28,708 nt of DNA from CAG-791 sp963629395 (GCA_963629395.1 CAVGIV010000032.1:1-28708), one strand, 5' to 3'. Shown: positions 15,789 through 24,673, counted from the stretch's first letter. Program-made: numbers and translations. Notes: generated from the letters alone by a model not told the origin.

Positions 15789-15813
15789 TTGATGGGGACA
15801 TAAGAAGATTGCC

Positions 15814-16043
15814 TTTACAAAAAAAAAACGCAAGCTTACGATTGTATCAGCTTGTGAGCCGAGAGCCGATCGGCGGATCGCACAAAGCTGCAAAGGGATT
15901 TGCTGCTTCACAGTGCTAATCCGGCGAGGGAATGCTTTGATCCGTGTTTTTCTAAGGAAAAGGCGGTTGGCGAATGGAGCAGGTAAAATGTGAGAAGTGA
16001 TAAGTGAAGGACGGGGAACATCCCCCGGAAAGGAAGGTATACT
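15814..16043 (+). promoter_or_regulatory. Promoter and structured leader of the DUF6110/ATPase operon
   Basis: This stretch of over 200 bases has no convincing gene. TTTACA (15814-15819) and TACGAT (15837-15842), 17 bases apart across an A tract, make a candidate promoter. The leader holds several possible hairpins: CAAGCT/AGCTTG (about 15831-15854), a GCCGATCGGC palindrome (near 15867), and a long stem in which GCAC-AAGC-GCAAA pairs with TTTGC-GCTT-GTGC (about 15879-15915). I recognise no known riboswitch. The RBS AAGGAAGG lies directly before the next gene. Confidence 0.4.
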
Positions 16044-16343
16044 ATGGCAGCATTTAACTGGGGCAAGCTTGGACTTTTTGCGGGCGGCGTTTTATTCGGA
16101 ACAGCAGGTATTTCTATTCTCTCCAGCAAGGAAGCCAAGACAGCTTACACGCACTGCACAGCAGCAGTTCTTCGCGGCAAGGATGCAGTGGTAAAGACAG
16201 CGACGACTCTGAAGGAGAATTGCCAGGATATCGCAGCGGATGCTTCGGATATCAATGAGAAGCGCTATGCGGAGGAAGAGGCAGCGGCAATCGAGAACGC
16301 AAAGGCTCTTCTTGCGGAGCATGAGGCAGCTGCAGCGGAATAA
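16044..16343 (+). CDS. DUF6110-type glycine-zipper membrane protein, FezA-like
   Basis: A 99-residue protein with one N-terminal membrane segment (about residues 7-27) rich in spaced glycines (G7, G10, G14, G15, G19, G22), a glycine-zipper pattern that packs helices tightly. The rest is a charged, Ala/Glu-rich helical tail, probably cytoplasmic, with two cysteines (38, 60). AAGGAAGG at 16029-16036 gives a strong start. The P1B ATPase gene starts 22 bases later. In known ferrosome clusters a small membrane protein (FezA) is paired with such an ATPase, so this is a candidate FezA. I base the match on size, glycine pattern and context, not on a sequence search. Confidence 0.75.
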   Translation: MAAFNWGKLGLFAGGVLFGTAGISILSSKEAKTAYTHCTAAVLRGKDAVVKTATTLKENCQDIAADASDINEKRYAEEEAAAIENAKALLAEHEAAAAE

Positions 16344-16365
16344 AAGCGTAAGAGGTACATATCGA

Positions 16366-18459
16366 ATGAAATATCTGATTCGTCACGAATCCGCACACAC
16401 CATGCGGATACACATGGGCGGTTATCGCATGTCGATGGATCAGGCAGACATCCTGGAGTATTACCTGCGGAATCTGGACTTTGTTCAGAAAGTAAAGGTA
16501 TATGAGGAGACAGGGGATGCGATCATCACCTATCGCCGGACGAAGGAGTACAGAGAGCAGCTTATGGAGGCTCTCTGTGCTTTTTCATATCAGGATCCTG
16601 CTGCGATCGCACTTGTTCCGGAGGAAACGGGACGGGCGCTTAATCATGAATATCAGGATAAGCTGGCGCTGACCATTGCAGGGCGCTATATCCGAAAGCT
16701 GTTCCTGCCGCTCCCGGTGCAGATCGCATGGACGGCGGTGCGCAGTGTAAAGTTCATATGGAAGGGGCTTACGTGCCTTCTTAGCGGAAGGCTCCAGGTC
16801 CCTGTTCTGGATGCGGCGGCAATTCTGGCCTCCATGCTCATGGGAGATTTTAATACCGCATCCTCTGTGATGTGGCTTCTGGATATCGGTGATCTTCTGG
16901 AGGAGTGGACACATAAAAAGTCCATCGGAGATCTGGCAAGATCCATGTCGCTGAAGGTGGACAAGGTATGGCTTAAGGCAGCAGACGGGCAGGATGTACT
17001 GGTCAGCGTAAAGGACGTACAGGCAGGGGATCGCATCACGGTTCGCACTTCCAACGTTATTCCGCTGGACGGTGTGGTTGTGAGCGGCGAGATGAGCGTG
17101 AATCAGGCCTCGATGACAGGGGAATCGGTTCCGGTCGTAAAGATGCCCGGCGGCTACGTATATGCCGGCACCGTTGTGGAAGAGGGTGAATGCATCGTTG
17201 AGGTGACCAAGGAGGCAGGAACCGGCAAATACGACCAGATCGTTCACATGATTGAGGAGTCGGAGAAGCTAAAGTCCAATACCGAGGCAAGGGCCTATCA
17301 TCTTGCAGACTCGCTGGTTCCGTATTCGCTGGGGCTGACGGCAGTAGTCTACCTTCTGACCCGCAATGTTACACGGGCGATGGCTTCACTGATGGTGGAC
17401 TTTTCGTGTGCATTAAAGCTCTCCATGCCTCTCTCGGTGCTGTCGGCAATCCGTGAGGCAGGTGCCTATGACATCTCTGTAAAGGGAGGCAAATTCCTGG
17501 AAGCAGTTGCCCAGGCGGATACCATTGTTTTTGATAAAACAGGCACTCTCACCCATGCAACGCCGACCGTGGTACGGATTGAAACCTTTGACGGAGAGGA
17601 TGAGAATTATGCGCTGAAGGTTGCTGCCTGCCTGGAAGAGCATTACCCGCATTCCATCGCCAATGCCGTTGTGGGAGAGGCGAAAAGGCGCGGCATCACC
17701 CATGAGGAGATGCACACAGAGGTCAAGTACGTTGTGGCCCACGGTATTGCCAGTCAGATTTCCGGCAAGCGCGCTGTAATCGGCAGCTATCATTTTGTCT
17801 TTGAGGATGAACACTGCACGGTGGATCCTTCGGAAACGGAGCGGCTGGAAAACCTTCCGCCGCAGTATTCGCATCTGTATATGGCAGTGGACGGCAGGTT
17901 AAAGGCCGTCATCTGTATTTTTGATCCGCTGCGGGAAGAGGCACCGGCAGTCATTGAAGAGCTCCATGCACTGGGGATCCGCAAGGTCTGCATGATGACC
18001 GGTGACAATGAGAGAACGGCCGAGGCTGTTGCAAAGGCATTGCATCTGGATGAATTCCATGCCGAGGTTCTTCCGGAGGATAAGGCGGCTTTTATCCGAA
18101 AAGAGCACGAAGAGGGACGGAAGGTCATCATGGTAGGCGACGGCGTCAACGACACGCCGGCACTTTCGGAGGCAGATGTCGGGGTTGCTGTCAGCGACGG
18201 CGCGGCGATTGCAAGAGAGGTCGCAGATATTACCATCAGCGCAGACTCACTGGAGCAGCTACTGGTACTGCGCAGGCTCTCCGGCGAGCTGATGAAAAGA
18301 ATCGACAGCAACTACCGTTTTATCATCGCCTTTAATGCAGGACTTATTGCCCTTGGCATAGCTGGAATTCTGCCGCCGGCGACGTCGGCCCTGCTGCACA
18401 ATACATCGACGCTGGTGACCGGCCTTAAGAGCATGACGAATCTCTTGCCGGAGAAGTGA
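16366..18459 (+). CDS. P1B-type metal ATPase, FezB-like
   Basis: A 697-residue ATP-driven metal pump. Actuator TGES is at 251-254, phosphorylation site DKTGT at 390-394 (Asp390), TGDN at 545-548 and GDGVND at 591-596. The N-terminal HMA-like domain (1-60) lacks CXXC and instead reads MRIHMGGYR (13-21). The membrane metal motif, CPC in copper pumps, is SCALK (347-351). The nucleotide-domain HP pair is replaced by HYPHS. These changes fit the P1B-6 group to which ferrosome FezB belongs, which is thought to move iron. The start at 16366 has AGAGGT before it; an upstream open frame to 16240 overlaps the preceding gene and lacks an RBS. Confidence 0.92.
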   Translation: MKYLIRHESAHTMRIHMGGYRMSMDQADILEYYLRNLDFVQKVKVYEETGDAIITYRRTKEYREQLMEALCAFSYQDPAAIALVPEETGRALNHEYQDKLALTIAGRYIRKLFLPLPVQIAWTAVRSVKFIWKGLTCLLSGRLQVPVLDAAAILASMLMGDFNTASSVMWLLDIGDLLEEWTHKKSIGDLARSMSLKVDKVWLKAADGQDVLVSVKDVQAGDRITVRTSNVIPLDGVVVSGEMSVNQASMTGESVPVVKMPGGYVYAGTVVEEGECIVEVTKEAGTGKYDQIVHMIEESEKLKSNTEARAYHLADSLVPYSLGLTAVVYLLTRNVTRAMASLMVDFSCALKLSMPLSVLSAIREAGAYDISVKGGKFLEAVAQADTIVFDKTGTLTHATPTVVRIETFDGEDENYALKVAACLEEHYPHSIANAVVGEAKRRGITHEEMHTEVKYVVAHGIASQISGKRAVIGSYHFVFEDEHCTVDPSETERLENLPPQYSHLYMAVDGRLKAVICIFDPLREEAPAVIEELHALGIRKVCMMTGDNERTAEAVAKALHLDEFHAEVLPEDKAAFIRKEHEEGRKVIMVGDGVNDTPALSEADVGVAVSDGAAIAREVADITISADSLEQLLVLRRLSGELMKRIDSNYRFIIAFNAGLIALGIAGILPPATSALLHNTSTLVTGLKSMTNLLPEK

Positions 18460-18500
18460 TGAGCGTCCCCGAACGCAGCATAAAACGGTCACGAGACATT

Positions 18501-18538
18501 CAGAAGTTCCATCCCGGATTTCCGGGATGGAACTTCTG
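18501..18538 (+). terminator. Strong hairpin after the P-type ATPase gene
   Basis: A perfect 17-bp stem with a 4-base ATTT loop (CAGAAGTTCC... / ...GGAACTTCTG). It lacks a clear T run (TGTTATAC follows), so it may act as a weak terminator or an mRNA end protector, and its base overlaps the next promoter. Confidence 0.7.
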
Positions 18539-18547
18539 TGTTATACT
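18539..18547 (+). promoter_or_regulatory. Extended -10 promoter of the glycosyltransferase/der cluster
   Basis: TGTTATACT matches the extended -10 form and directly follows the hairpin at 18501-18538. The layout copies that before comEA (TTCTGTGTTAYA after a hairpin). No -35 is seen; its place is inside the stem. Confidence 0.5.
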
Positions 18548-18590
18548 CAAGATTCAGAGTAATTGAGACCTTACATGGCAGGGATACAGT

Positions 18591-20189
18591 ATGCAGCTAC
18601 GTTCGCGCAAGACGATTCGAAGAATCATTATCATAATGGACAATGCAGCCACATCGGCGGCGTTTGTCCTGGCGGTCTACCTGCGCATGTGGACGAGGAT
18701 GGAGCCGTGGAAGGTTCGGCTGTACAGTACCGTCTATATTTTAAATCTCCTGCTGTATCTGTTCTGGAACACCTACCGCCGGGCGAAGAAGCATGAATAC
18801 GACATTACGCAGATGGATCCGGTGGAAAACCTGGTCCGCGTGGCCAGAGAGAGAATCTTCCAGTACGCGGCGCTCATCATTCTCCTTGCAGTGGTCAGAT
18901 CCTTTGAACAGCTCTCGCGGCAGATGCTTTTATACTGGGTATTTTTTGATATCCTGTTTACGGCGTTCCTGCGGCTGAAGCTGCGGGCAAGACTCCTTCT
19001 GGAACAGACCAGATATGCCAGGGGACGCCATGTTCTTCTGGTAACAACCCAAGGAAAAGAGGCCGTTGCAAGAGCATGGCTCTCGATGCTTTTGAAGGAG
19101 AAGGATGTTCTAGCGGGCGTTTGTCTGCTGGAGAGGGACAAGGAGCCAGAAAGCGACTTTCTGGAGACGTGGCTTTCAAATGTCCGGAGGCAGACTGCAT
19201 GCCACAAGGAAGCGGGGGACTCGGATTCCCCTGCATTGAAGGCATTTTTGTATCTTCCGGATACGCCGCAGGGCGTCCAGGATGGCGTCATTTCGTTTCT
19301 TCAGGATAAGAAGATCCCTGTCAGCTCGGTACTGTTTGACAAGGGACGGTGTCTTCCCTATAAAATGGTGTGCAGCATGGGCGAGTACGCGGCCATGGAA
19401 TATGACACCCTCTCCGAGCGGTGCAAGGTATTCGGGGTCTCGTATGCGGTGTCGGATGTAGAGACTGCGGCTTTCTCTCTTCTGGATCTGATGGCGGATA
19501 AAAGCGGAAGACCGGCAGGGAAGCTTAGCGGAGAGTATATTTGCTTCTCTAATGTGCATACGCTGATGATGGCACAGGACGATGCGGAATATTTCAATAT
19601 TCTGAATGGGTCGGCCTTTACATTTCCGGACGGCGCACCCATTGCGGAATACCAGAAACGAAGGGGGTTTTCCCGCGCGGAGCGTGTCGCCGGACCGGAT
19701 CTTATGGATGCAGTCTTTCGGGCGACCATGGATGGGAGCATTCGGCATTATTTTTACGGATCAACGCAGGAGACCATCGATAAGCTGCGGGTGAATCTGG
19801 AGAAGAGGTACCCGGGTATTCAGATTGCGGGAATGGTGTCACCGCCGTTTCGGGAGGAGACAGAAGAAGAGGATGCAGAGACGGTTCGCAGGATCAATGA
19901 ATCCGGGGCGGGCATTGTCTGGATCGGCCTTGGCGCGCCCAAGCAGGAACGCTGGATGGCCCGGCACAAGGGAATGCTGGGCGGCGTTATGATGGGAGTG
20001 GGCGCCGGCTTTGATTTCTATGCGGAGACGATAAAGCGCGCACCCGTCTGGTGCCGGAAGATCGGCATGGAATGGTTCTACCGCCTCTGCCAGGATCCGA
20101 GGCGCCTGGCCAACCGCTACATTGTAACCAACGTGCAGTACGCTCTTTGTCTGATCCGGGAACACCTGCACCTAGGCAAAAAGAGATAG
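18591..20189 (+). CDS. WecG/TagA/CpsF-family glycosyltransferase with N-terminal sugar-transferase-like membrane region
   Basis: This 532-residue protein joins two parts. Residues 1-130 hold about four hydrophobic segments and residues 140-260 a Rossmann-like region (GRHVLLVTTQGKEA), together like the N-terminal half of polyprenyl glycosylphosphotransferases. Residues 275-525 are a WecG/TagA domain with NVHTLM, FPDGAPI (candidate catalytic Asp347), YFYGSTQ and WIGLGAPKQERWM. TagA enzymes add an amino sugar to a lipid-linked precursor of wall polymers, so the substrate is probably undecaprenyl-linked. The usual bacterial sugar transferase catalytic domain is absent. The RBS is weak. der follows nine bases after the stop. 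Confidence 0.85.
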   Translation: MQLRSRKTIRRIIIIMDNAATSAAFVLAVYLRMWTRMEPWKVRLYSTVYILNLLLYLFWNTYRRAKKHEYDITQMDPVENLVRVARERIFQYAALIILLAVVRSFEQLSRQMLLYWVFFDILFTAFLRLKLRARLLLEQTRYARGRHVLLVTTQGKEAVARAWLSMLLKEKDVLAGVCLLERDKEPESDFLETWLSNVRRQTACHKEAGDSDSPALKAFLYLPDTPQGVQDGVISFLQDKKIPVSSVLFDKGRCLPYKMVCSMGEYAAMEYDTLSERCKVFGVSYAVSDVETAAFSLLDLMADKSGRPAGKLSGEYICFSNVHTLMMAQDDAEYFNILNGSAFTFPDGAPIAEYQKRRGFSRAERVAGPDLMDAVFRATMDGSIRHYFYGSTQETIDKLRVNLEKRYPGIQIAGMVSPPFREETEEEDAETVRRINESGAGIVWIGLGAPKQERWMARHKGMLGGVMMGVGAGFDFYAETIKRAPVWCRKIGMEWFYRLCQDPRRLANRYIVTNVQYALCLIREHLHLGKKR

Positions 20190-20198
20190 GAAGAATCT

Positions 20199-21545
20199 AT
20201 GGCAAAGAAAAAAAACAAACCGATTGTGGCCATTGTCGGCCGTCCCAATGTAGGAAAGTCCACCCTGTTCAATGCGATTGCAGGGGAGAGAATTTCAATT
20301 GTAGAGGACACGCCGGGCGTAACCAGAGACCGCATCTATGCAGATGCCAGCTGGCTGAATTATAACTTTACGCTGATTGATACCGGCGGCATCGAGCCGG
20401 ATTCCAAGGACGTCATCCTGTCCCAGATGCGGGACCAGGCGCAGATTGCCATTGATATGGCGGATGTGATTCTGTTCCTGGTGGACATCCAGTCCGGTCT
20501 TCAGGATGCGGATGCCAAGGTGGCGGATATGCTGCGCCGCTCGCATAAGCCGGTGGTGCTCACCGTCAACAAGGTCGACAAGCCGGTACAGATGCAGCCT
20601 TATGTATACGAATTCTATAACCTGGGTATTGGAGAGCCATTCCCGGTTTCTGCTGCCGGCAAGACCGGCATCGGTGATCTTCTGGAGGAAGTTGTGCGCC
20701 ATTTCCCGGAGGGGGCGGATACGGACGAGGAGGATGACACGGTGCGAATTGCCATCATCGGCAAGCCGAACGTGGGCAAGTCCTCCATTGTGAATCGTCT
20801 GATCGGTGAGAACCGCGTGATTGTGTCGGATATCGCAGGAACGACGAGAGATGCGATTGACACACGGGTTCGCCATAAAGGAAAAGAATACGTCTTCGTG
20901 GATACGGCAGGTATTCGCCGCAAGAACAAAATCTCGGAGGAGCTGGAGCATTACATGATTCTGCGCGCGGTCGCGGCTGTGGAGCGCTCGGATATTGCTC
21001 TTTTGGTCATTTCGGCAGAAGACGGCGTTACCGAGCAGGATGCCAAGATTGCCGGCATTGCGCACGAGAGGGGAAAGGCCATCATTATTGCTGTGAACAA
21101 ATGGGATGCCCTGGTTAAGGACAATTCCACGATGAAGGATTTCACCAATAAGATCCGCCAGACCCTGTCCTTTATTCCGTATGCGGAGATTCTCTACATT
21201 TCCGCCAAAACAGGGCAGCGCATGAATTCCATCTATGACGAGGTGGATCTGGTATCGGACAGCCAGAATCTCCGGATTCAGACGGGTGTTCTGAACGAAA
21301 TTCTGACAGAGGCAGCGGTTATGCAGCAGCCGCCGCAGGACAAGGGCAAGATGCTGCGGATTTTCTACGGAACACAGGCTGGTGTGAAGCCTCCGACCTT
21401 TGTTCTGTTCGTCAATTATAAATATCTGATGCATTTTTCCTATCTGCGGTATCTGGAAAACCAGATCCGGAAGACCTTCGGCTTTGTCGGAACGCCGATT
21501 AAGTTCATCATCCGGGAACGCAGCGAGGATGGCAAGAACAAGTGA
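20199..21545 (+). CDS. der: Ribosome-assembly GTPase Der (EngA)
   Basis: Der binds the 50S subunit late in its assembly and is usually essential. Two GTPase domains in tandem are visible: G1 motifs GRPNVGKS (14-21) and GKPNVGKS (188-195), with DTPG/DTGG and DTAG switch regions and NKVD and NKWD base-recognition motifs. A C-terminal KH-like domain ends with GTPIKFIIRERS. The length of 448 residues is normal. A GGAAGA-type RBS lies before the ATG. It heads the familiar clostridial der-plsY-gpsA order. Confidence 0.97.
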   Translation: MAKKKNKPIVAIVGRPNVGKSTLFNAIAGERISIVEDTPGVTRDRIYADASWLNYNFTLIDTGGIEPDSKDVILSQMRDQAQIAIDMADVILFLVDIQSGLQDADAKVADMLRRSHKPVVLTVNKVDKPVQMQPYVYEFYNLGIGEPFPVSAAGKTGIGDLLEEVVRHFPEGADTDEEDDTVRIAIIGKPNVGKSSIVNRLIGENRVIVSDIAGTTRDAIDTRVRHKGKEYVFVDTAGIRRKNKISEELEHYMILRAVAAVERSDIALLVISAEDGVTEQDAKIAGIAHERGKAIIIAVNKWDALVKDNSTMKDFTNKIRQTLSFIPYAEILYISAKTGQRMNSIYDEVDLVSDSQNLRIQTGVLNEILTEAAVMQQPPQDKGKMLRIFYGTQAGVKPPTFVLFVNYKYLMHFSYLRYLENQIRKTFGFVGTPIKFIIRERSEDGKNK

Positions 21546-21556
21546 GGATAAGCGGA

Positions 21557-22219
21557 ATGAGCGTGCTTGTGCGGCTTTTGTGTCTGTTGATTGGATATGG
21601 ATTTGGATGTATTCAATGGGCCTACCTGATCGGACGAACGAAGGGAATCGATATCCGGAACTTCGGCAGCGGGAACTCCGGCACGACGAATGCCATGCGC
21701 GTTATGGGAGAGAAGACGGGGCTGATCGTCTTTTTCCTGGATCTTGGAAAGGGACTGGCATGCCTTCTTCTGATCAGCGCACTGTTCGGCAGGTCGCATG
21801 CAGATGCTGTTTATCTTCTGAAGATGTGGGCCTTTGCCGGCGTGGTGCTGGGGCATGACTATCCTTTTTATATGAATTTTCGCGGCGGAAAGGGCGTGGC
21901 GGTGATGGCCGGCTTTGCCTTTGGCTATCACATCGCGGTGCTCCCCTTTGCGATGGCGGCGTTTTTTATTCCGTTTCTGACGACGCACTTTGTATCGCTG
22001 GGATCCCTTTGCGTCTACGCAGTCAGCTGCCTTGCGGTGATCATTCAGGGACACCTTGGGGTGTATCATATGGCGAGCCCTGCTATGACGATCGAGACGG
22101 ATGTGATCATGATCCTGCTGACGATCATGGCCTTCTGGCGTCATCGCAGCAATATTGAGCGTCTGCGGAACGGAAATGAACGCAAGACCTATCTTGGCAA
22201 GCATGAGCATAAGGGATGA
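21557..22219 (+). CDS. plsY: Acyl-phosphate:glycerol-3-phosphate acyltransferase
   Basis: PlsY transfers the acyl chain of acyl phosphate to glycerol-3-phosphate, starting phospholipid synthesis. The 220-residue membrane protein has several hydrophobic helices and the loop motifs FGSGNSGTTNAMRVMG (36-51), GHDYPFYMNFRGGKGVA and a C-terminal RHRSNIERL. The open frame reaches a GTG at 21542 that overlaps the der stop, but the ATG at 21557 has GAGGA at 21544-21548 with eight bases of spacing and is preferred. It sits directly upstream of gpsA, which makes its substrate. Confidence 0.94.
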   Translation: MSVLVRLLCLLIGYGFGCIQWAYLIGRTKGIDIRNFGSGNSGTTNAMRVMGEKTGLIVFFLDLGKGLACLLLISALFGRSHADAVYLLKMWAFAGVVLGHDYPFYMNFRGGKGVAVMAGFAFGYHIAVLPFAMAAFFIPFLTTHFVSLGSLCVYAVSCLAVIIQGHLGVYHMASPAMTIETDVIMILLTIMAFWRHRSNIERLRNGNERKTYLGKHEHKG

Positions 22220-22246
22220 AACATTGATCCGGGAAGGAATTTACAT

Positions 22247-23260
22247 ATGGCACGAATCGGTATGCTGGGGGCAGGAAGCTGGGGAACAGCACTGACCTAT
22301 GAATTATCATCAAAGGGGCACCAGGTGACTGTCTGGTCCATCTCCGAGGATGAGGTGCGGCTTTTGAATGAGCAGCATGAGCAGACAGCTAAGCTACCGG
22401 GAGTCAAGCTTCCGGTGGAGGTGCAGGCAACCACGGATCTGCAGAAGGCCATCGACGGAATGGATTTACTGGTACTGGCGGTGCCGTCGCCCTTTACAAG
22501 GAGTACCGCACGCAGCATGCAGCCTTTTGTGGCAAAGGGACAGCTGATTGTATCCGTAGCAAAGGGAATTGAAGAAGACTCTCTTATGACGCTGACGCAG
22601 ATCATAGAGGAAGAGATTCCTCAGTGCCGCACGGCAGTTCTGTGCGGACCAACCCACGCAGAGGAGGTGGGCAAGGGCCTTCCGACGGCCATTGTGGCCG
22701 GTGCCGCGCGCCGCGAGGATGCAAGGCTTGTGCAGGATATCTTCATGAGTGAAGTGTTCCGTGTCTATACCAGCCCGGATGTGCTGGGAATGCAGATTGG
22801 TGCGGCGCTCAAGAACGTGGTGGCGCTGGCGGCCGGCATTGCAGACGGCCTTGGATACGGGGACAATACGAAGGCGGCGCTCATTACTAGAGGAATTGCG
22901 GAAATCGCCCGTCTGGGACTGGCGATGGGGGGACGTCTGGAGAGCTTCACAGGGCTTACGGGAATCGGCGATCTGATCGTCACCTGTGCATCGATGCATT
23001 CGAGAAACCGCAGGGCAGGAATCCTGATCGGGCAGGGCAAGAGCCCGGAGGAAGCCATGCAGGAGGTGCAGCAGGTTGTGGAAGGCGTCTACAGTGCAAG
23101 GGCTGCGCATCAGCTGGCGCTTAAGTACAACATCGAAACTCCCATCATCGACCAGGTCTGCAAGGTTCTGGAGGAGGGAAAGAATCCGGCGGAGGCAGTT
23201 CGGGAGCTGATGCTGCGTGACCGTAAAATCGAATCCGGAAGTCTGGAATGGAATGAATGA
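22247..23260 (+). CDS. gpsA: Glycerol-3-phosphate dehydrogenase (NAD(P)+)
   Basis: GpsA reduces dihydroxyacetone phosphate to glycerol-3-phosphate, the acceptor used by PlsY. The N-terminal nucleotide motif GAGSWG is at residues 8-13; VAKGIEEDSLMTLTQIIEEE, CGPTHAEEV, and GAALKNVVALAAGIADGLGYGDNTKAALITRG, with candidate catalytic Lys189, are all characteristic. The length of 337 residues is normal. AAGGA lies before the ATG. The stop codon falls in a repeated ACGCCACATGAGC sequence. Confidence 0.97.
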   Translation: MARIGMLGAGSWGTALTYELSSKGHQVTVWSISEDEVRLLNEQHEQTAKLPGVKLPVEVQATTDLQKAIDGMDLLVLAVPSPFTRSTARSMQPFVAKGQLIVSVAKGIEEDSLMTLTQIIEEEIPQCRTAVLCGPTHAEEVGKGLPTAIVAGAARREDARLVQDIFMSEVFRVYTSPDVLGMQIGAALKNVVALAAGIADGLGYGDNTKAALITRGIAEIARLGLAMGGRLESFTGLTGIGDLIVTCASMHSRNRRAGILIGQGKSPEEAMQEVQQVVEGVYSARAAHQLALKYNIETPIIDQVCKVLEEGKNPAEAVRELMLRDRKIESGSLEWNE

Positions 23261-23300
23261 ACGCCACATGAGCAAAAGGAAAGCTGCGAAGCAGCGATTT
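23259..23300. repeat. Short intergenic repeat, copy 2
   Basis: GAACGCCACATGAGCAAAAG at the gpsA stop codon matches 3517-3536. It is followed by a GCTGC-GAA-GCAGC hairpin (23283-23295) and GATTTTGCGAA. The GCGAAGC-type core recalls the second hairpin of the 2871-3022 element. Confidence 0.55.
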
Positions 23301-23359
23301 TGCGAATGGGCTCTGAAACAACCATGTCTGCTCGCACTAACGCGCAGCCGCTGTCCGGA

Positions 23360-23374
23360 TTTTTACAGTAAAAA
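23360..23374. promoter_or_regulatory. A/T palindrome upstream of tyrS
   Basis: TTTTTAC-A-GTAAAAA is a perfect 7-bp inverted repeat 45 bases before tyrS. It could be a binding site or part of a promoter (TTTACA could serve as a -35 element), but no matching -10 is clear. No T-box leader is seen here. Confidence 0.25.
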
Positions 23375-23418
23375 GTTACAGATGAAGTGAGTTTTCATCA
23401 ACAGAAGGAGCATAGATT

Positions 23419-24666
23419 ATGGAAACCAATATGACACTTTCACAGGAGCTCAAGGCTAGAGGGCTCCTGGCACAGCAGACGGATGAGAAGGAGATTGCGG
23501 AGCTGATCGACAACGGCAAGGCAACCTTCTACATCGGCTTTGACCCTACGGCAGATTCACTGCATGTCGGACACTTTATGGCACTGCTGCTCATGAAGCG
23601 CATGCAGGAGCACGGCAATAAGCCCATTGCACTGGTCGGCGGCGGCACAGCCATGATCGGTGATCCGTCCGGCCGCAGCGATATGCGCAAGATGATGACC
23701 ATTGACACCATCGACCACAACTGTGAGTGCTTCCGCCGGCAGATGAGCCGTTTCATTGAATTTGGCGAGGGGAAGGCCCGGATGGTGAACAATGCAGACT
23801 GGCTGCGGAATCTGAATTTCCTGGACTTCATGCGTGAGATCGGCGCGGAGTTCAACGTCAATGAAATGCTGCGTGCACGCTGCTACGTAAACCGCATGGA
23901 AAGCGGACTGTCCTTCCTGGAATTCTCCTACATGCTGATGCAGAGCTACGATTTCTACCGCCTGTACCAGGACTACGGCTGCCAGATGCAGTTCGGCGGC
24001 GATGATCAGTGGTCCAATATGCTCGGCGGCGCCAATCTGATCCGCAAGAAGCTGCAGAAAAACGCGTATGCCATGACCATCACGCTGCTGCTCAAGCATG
24101 ACGGAACCAAAATGGGCAAAACAGCCGGCGGCGCGGTATGGCTGGATCCGGACAAAACAAGTCCGTATGACTTCTACCAGTACTGGCGGAACGTGGACGA
24201 TGCGGATGTCCTGAAGTTCCTCCGGATGATGACCTTCCTTCCTCTGGAGCAGATCGATGAAATGGATAAATGGGAGGGCGCTCAGCTGAATGAGGCCAAG
24301 AAGATTCTGGCGCATGAGCTGACCAACCTCGTGCACGGCGAGGAGGAGACCAAAAAGGCTGAGGCCGGTGCACAGGCGCTCTTTGGCGGCGCAGGAGCCG
24401 GTGATGACTCGCATATTCCGGAGGCAGTCCTTTCGGATGACGATTTCCAGGAGGACGGAACGATTGATATCCTTGGCATCCTGGTAAAGGGCGGCTTTGA
24501 AAAGTCCCGGAACAACGCGCGCACCTCGGTGCAGCAGGGCGGCGTTTCGGTGGATGACGAGAAGGTGACGGATTTAAAGAAGAGCTATTCCAAGGACGAT
24601 CTGGAAAAGGGAATCCTTGTCCGCAGAGGCAAGAAGACCTTCAAGAAGGTTCTGTACAAGGCGTGA
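23419..24666 (+). CDS. tyrS: Tyrosine--tRNA ligase
   Basis: This class I synthetase charges tRNA-Tyr. The HIGH-like motif is HVGH (49-52) and the KMSKS-like motif is KMGKT (231-235). The tyrosine pocket shows GDDQWSNMLGG, and a C-terminal S4 RNA-binding domain reads KSRNNARTSVQQGGVSVDDEKV. Length, 415 residues, is normal. AAGGAG lies before the ATG. Many clostridial tyrS genes have a T-box leader, but the 158-base gap upstream lacks its conserved AGGGTGG core. Confidence 0.97.
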   Translation: METNMTLSQELKARGLLAQQTDEKEIAELIDNGKATFYIGFDPTADSLHVGHFMALLLMKRMQEHGNKPIALVGGGTAMIGDPSGRSDMRKMMTIDTIDHNCECFRRQMSRFIEFGEGKARMVNNADWLRNLNFLDFMREIGAEFNVNEMLRARCYVNRMESGLSFLEFSYMLMQSYDFYRLYQDYGCQMQFGGDDQWSNMLGGANLIRKKLQKNAYAMTITLLLKHDGTKMGKTAGGAVWLDPDKTSPYDFYQYWRNVDDADVLKFLRMMTFLPLEQIDEMDKWEGAQLNEAKKILAHELTNLVHGEEETKKAEAGAQALFGGAGAGDDSHIPEAVLSDDDFQEDGTIDILGILVKGGFEKSRNNARTSVQQGGVSVDDEKVTDLKKSYSKDDLEKGILVRRGKKTFKKVLYKA

Positions 24667-24673
24667 GGCGAAT

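Noticed and set aside
15981..16007. Micro-ORF in the leader of the FezA-like gene (starts MEQVK)
   Set aside because: No RBS at proper distance and too short to judge.
23261..23418. Possible T-box leader of tyrS
   Set aside because: No AGGGTGG core and no terminator/antiterminator pair; the gap holds a repeat and an A/T palindrome only.
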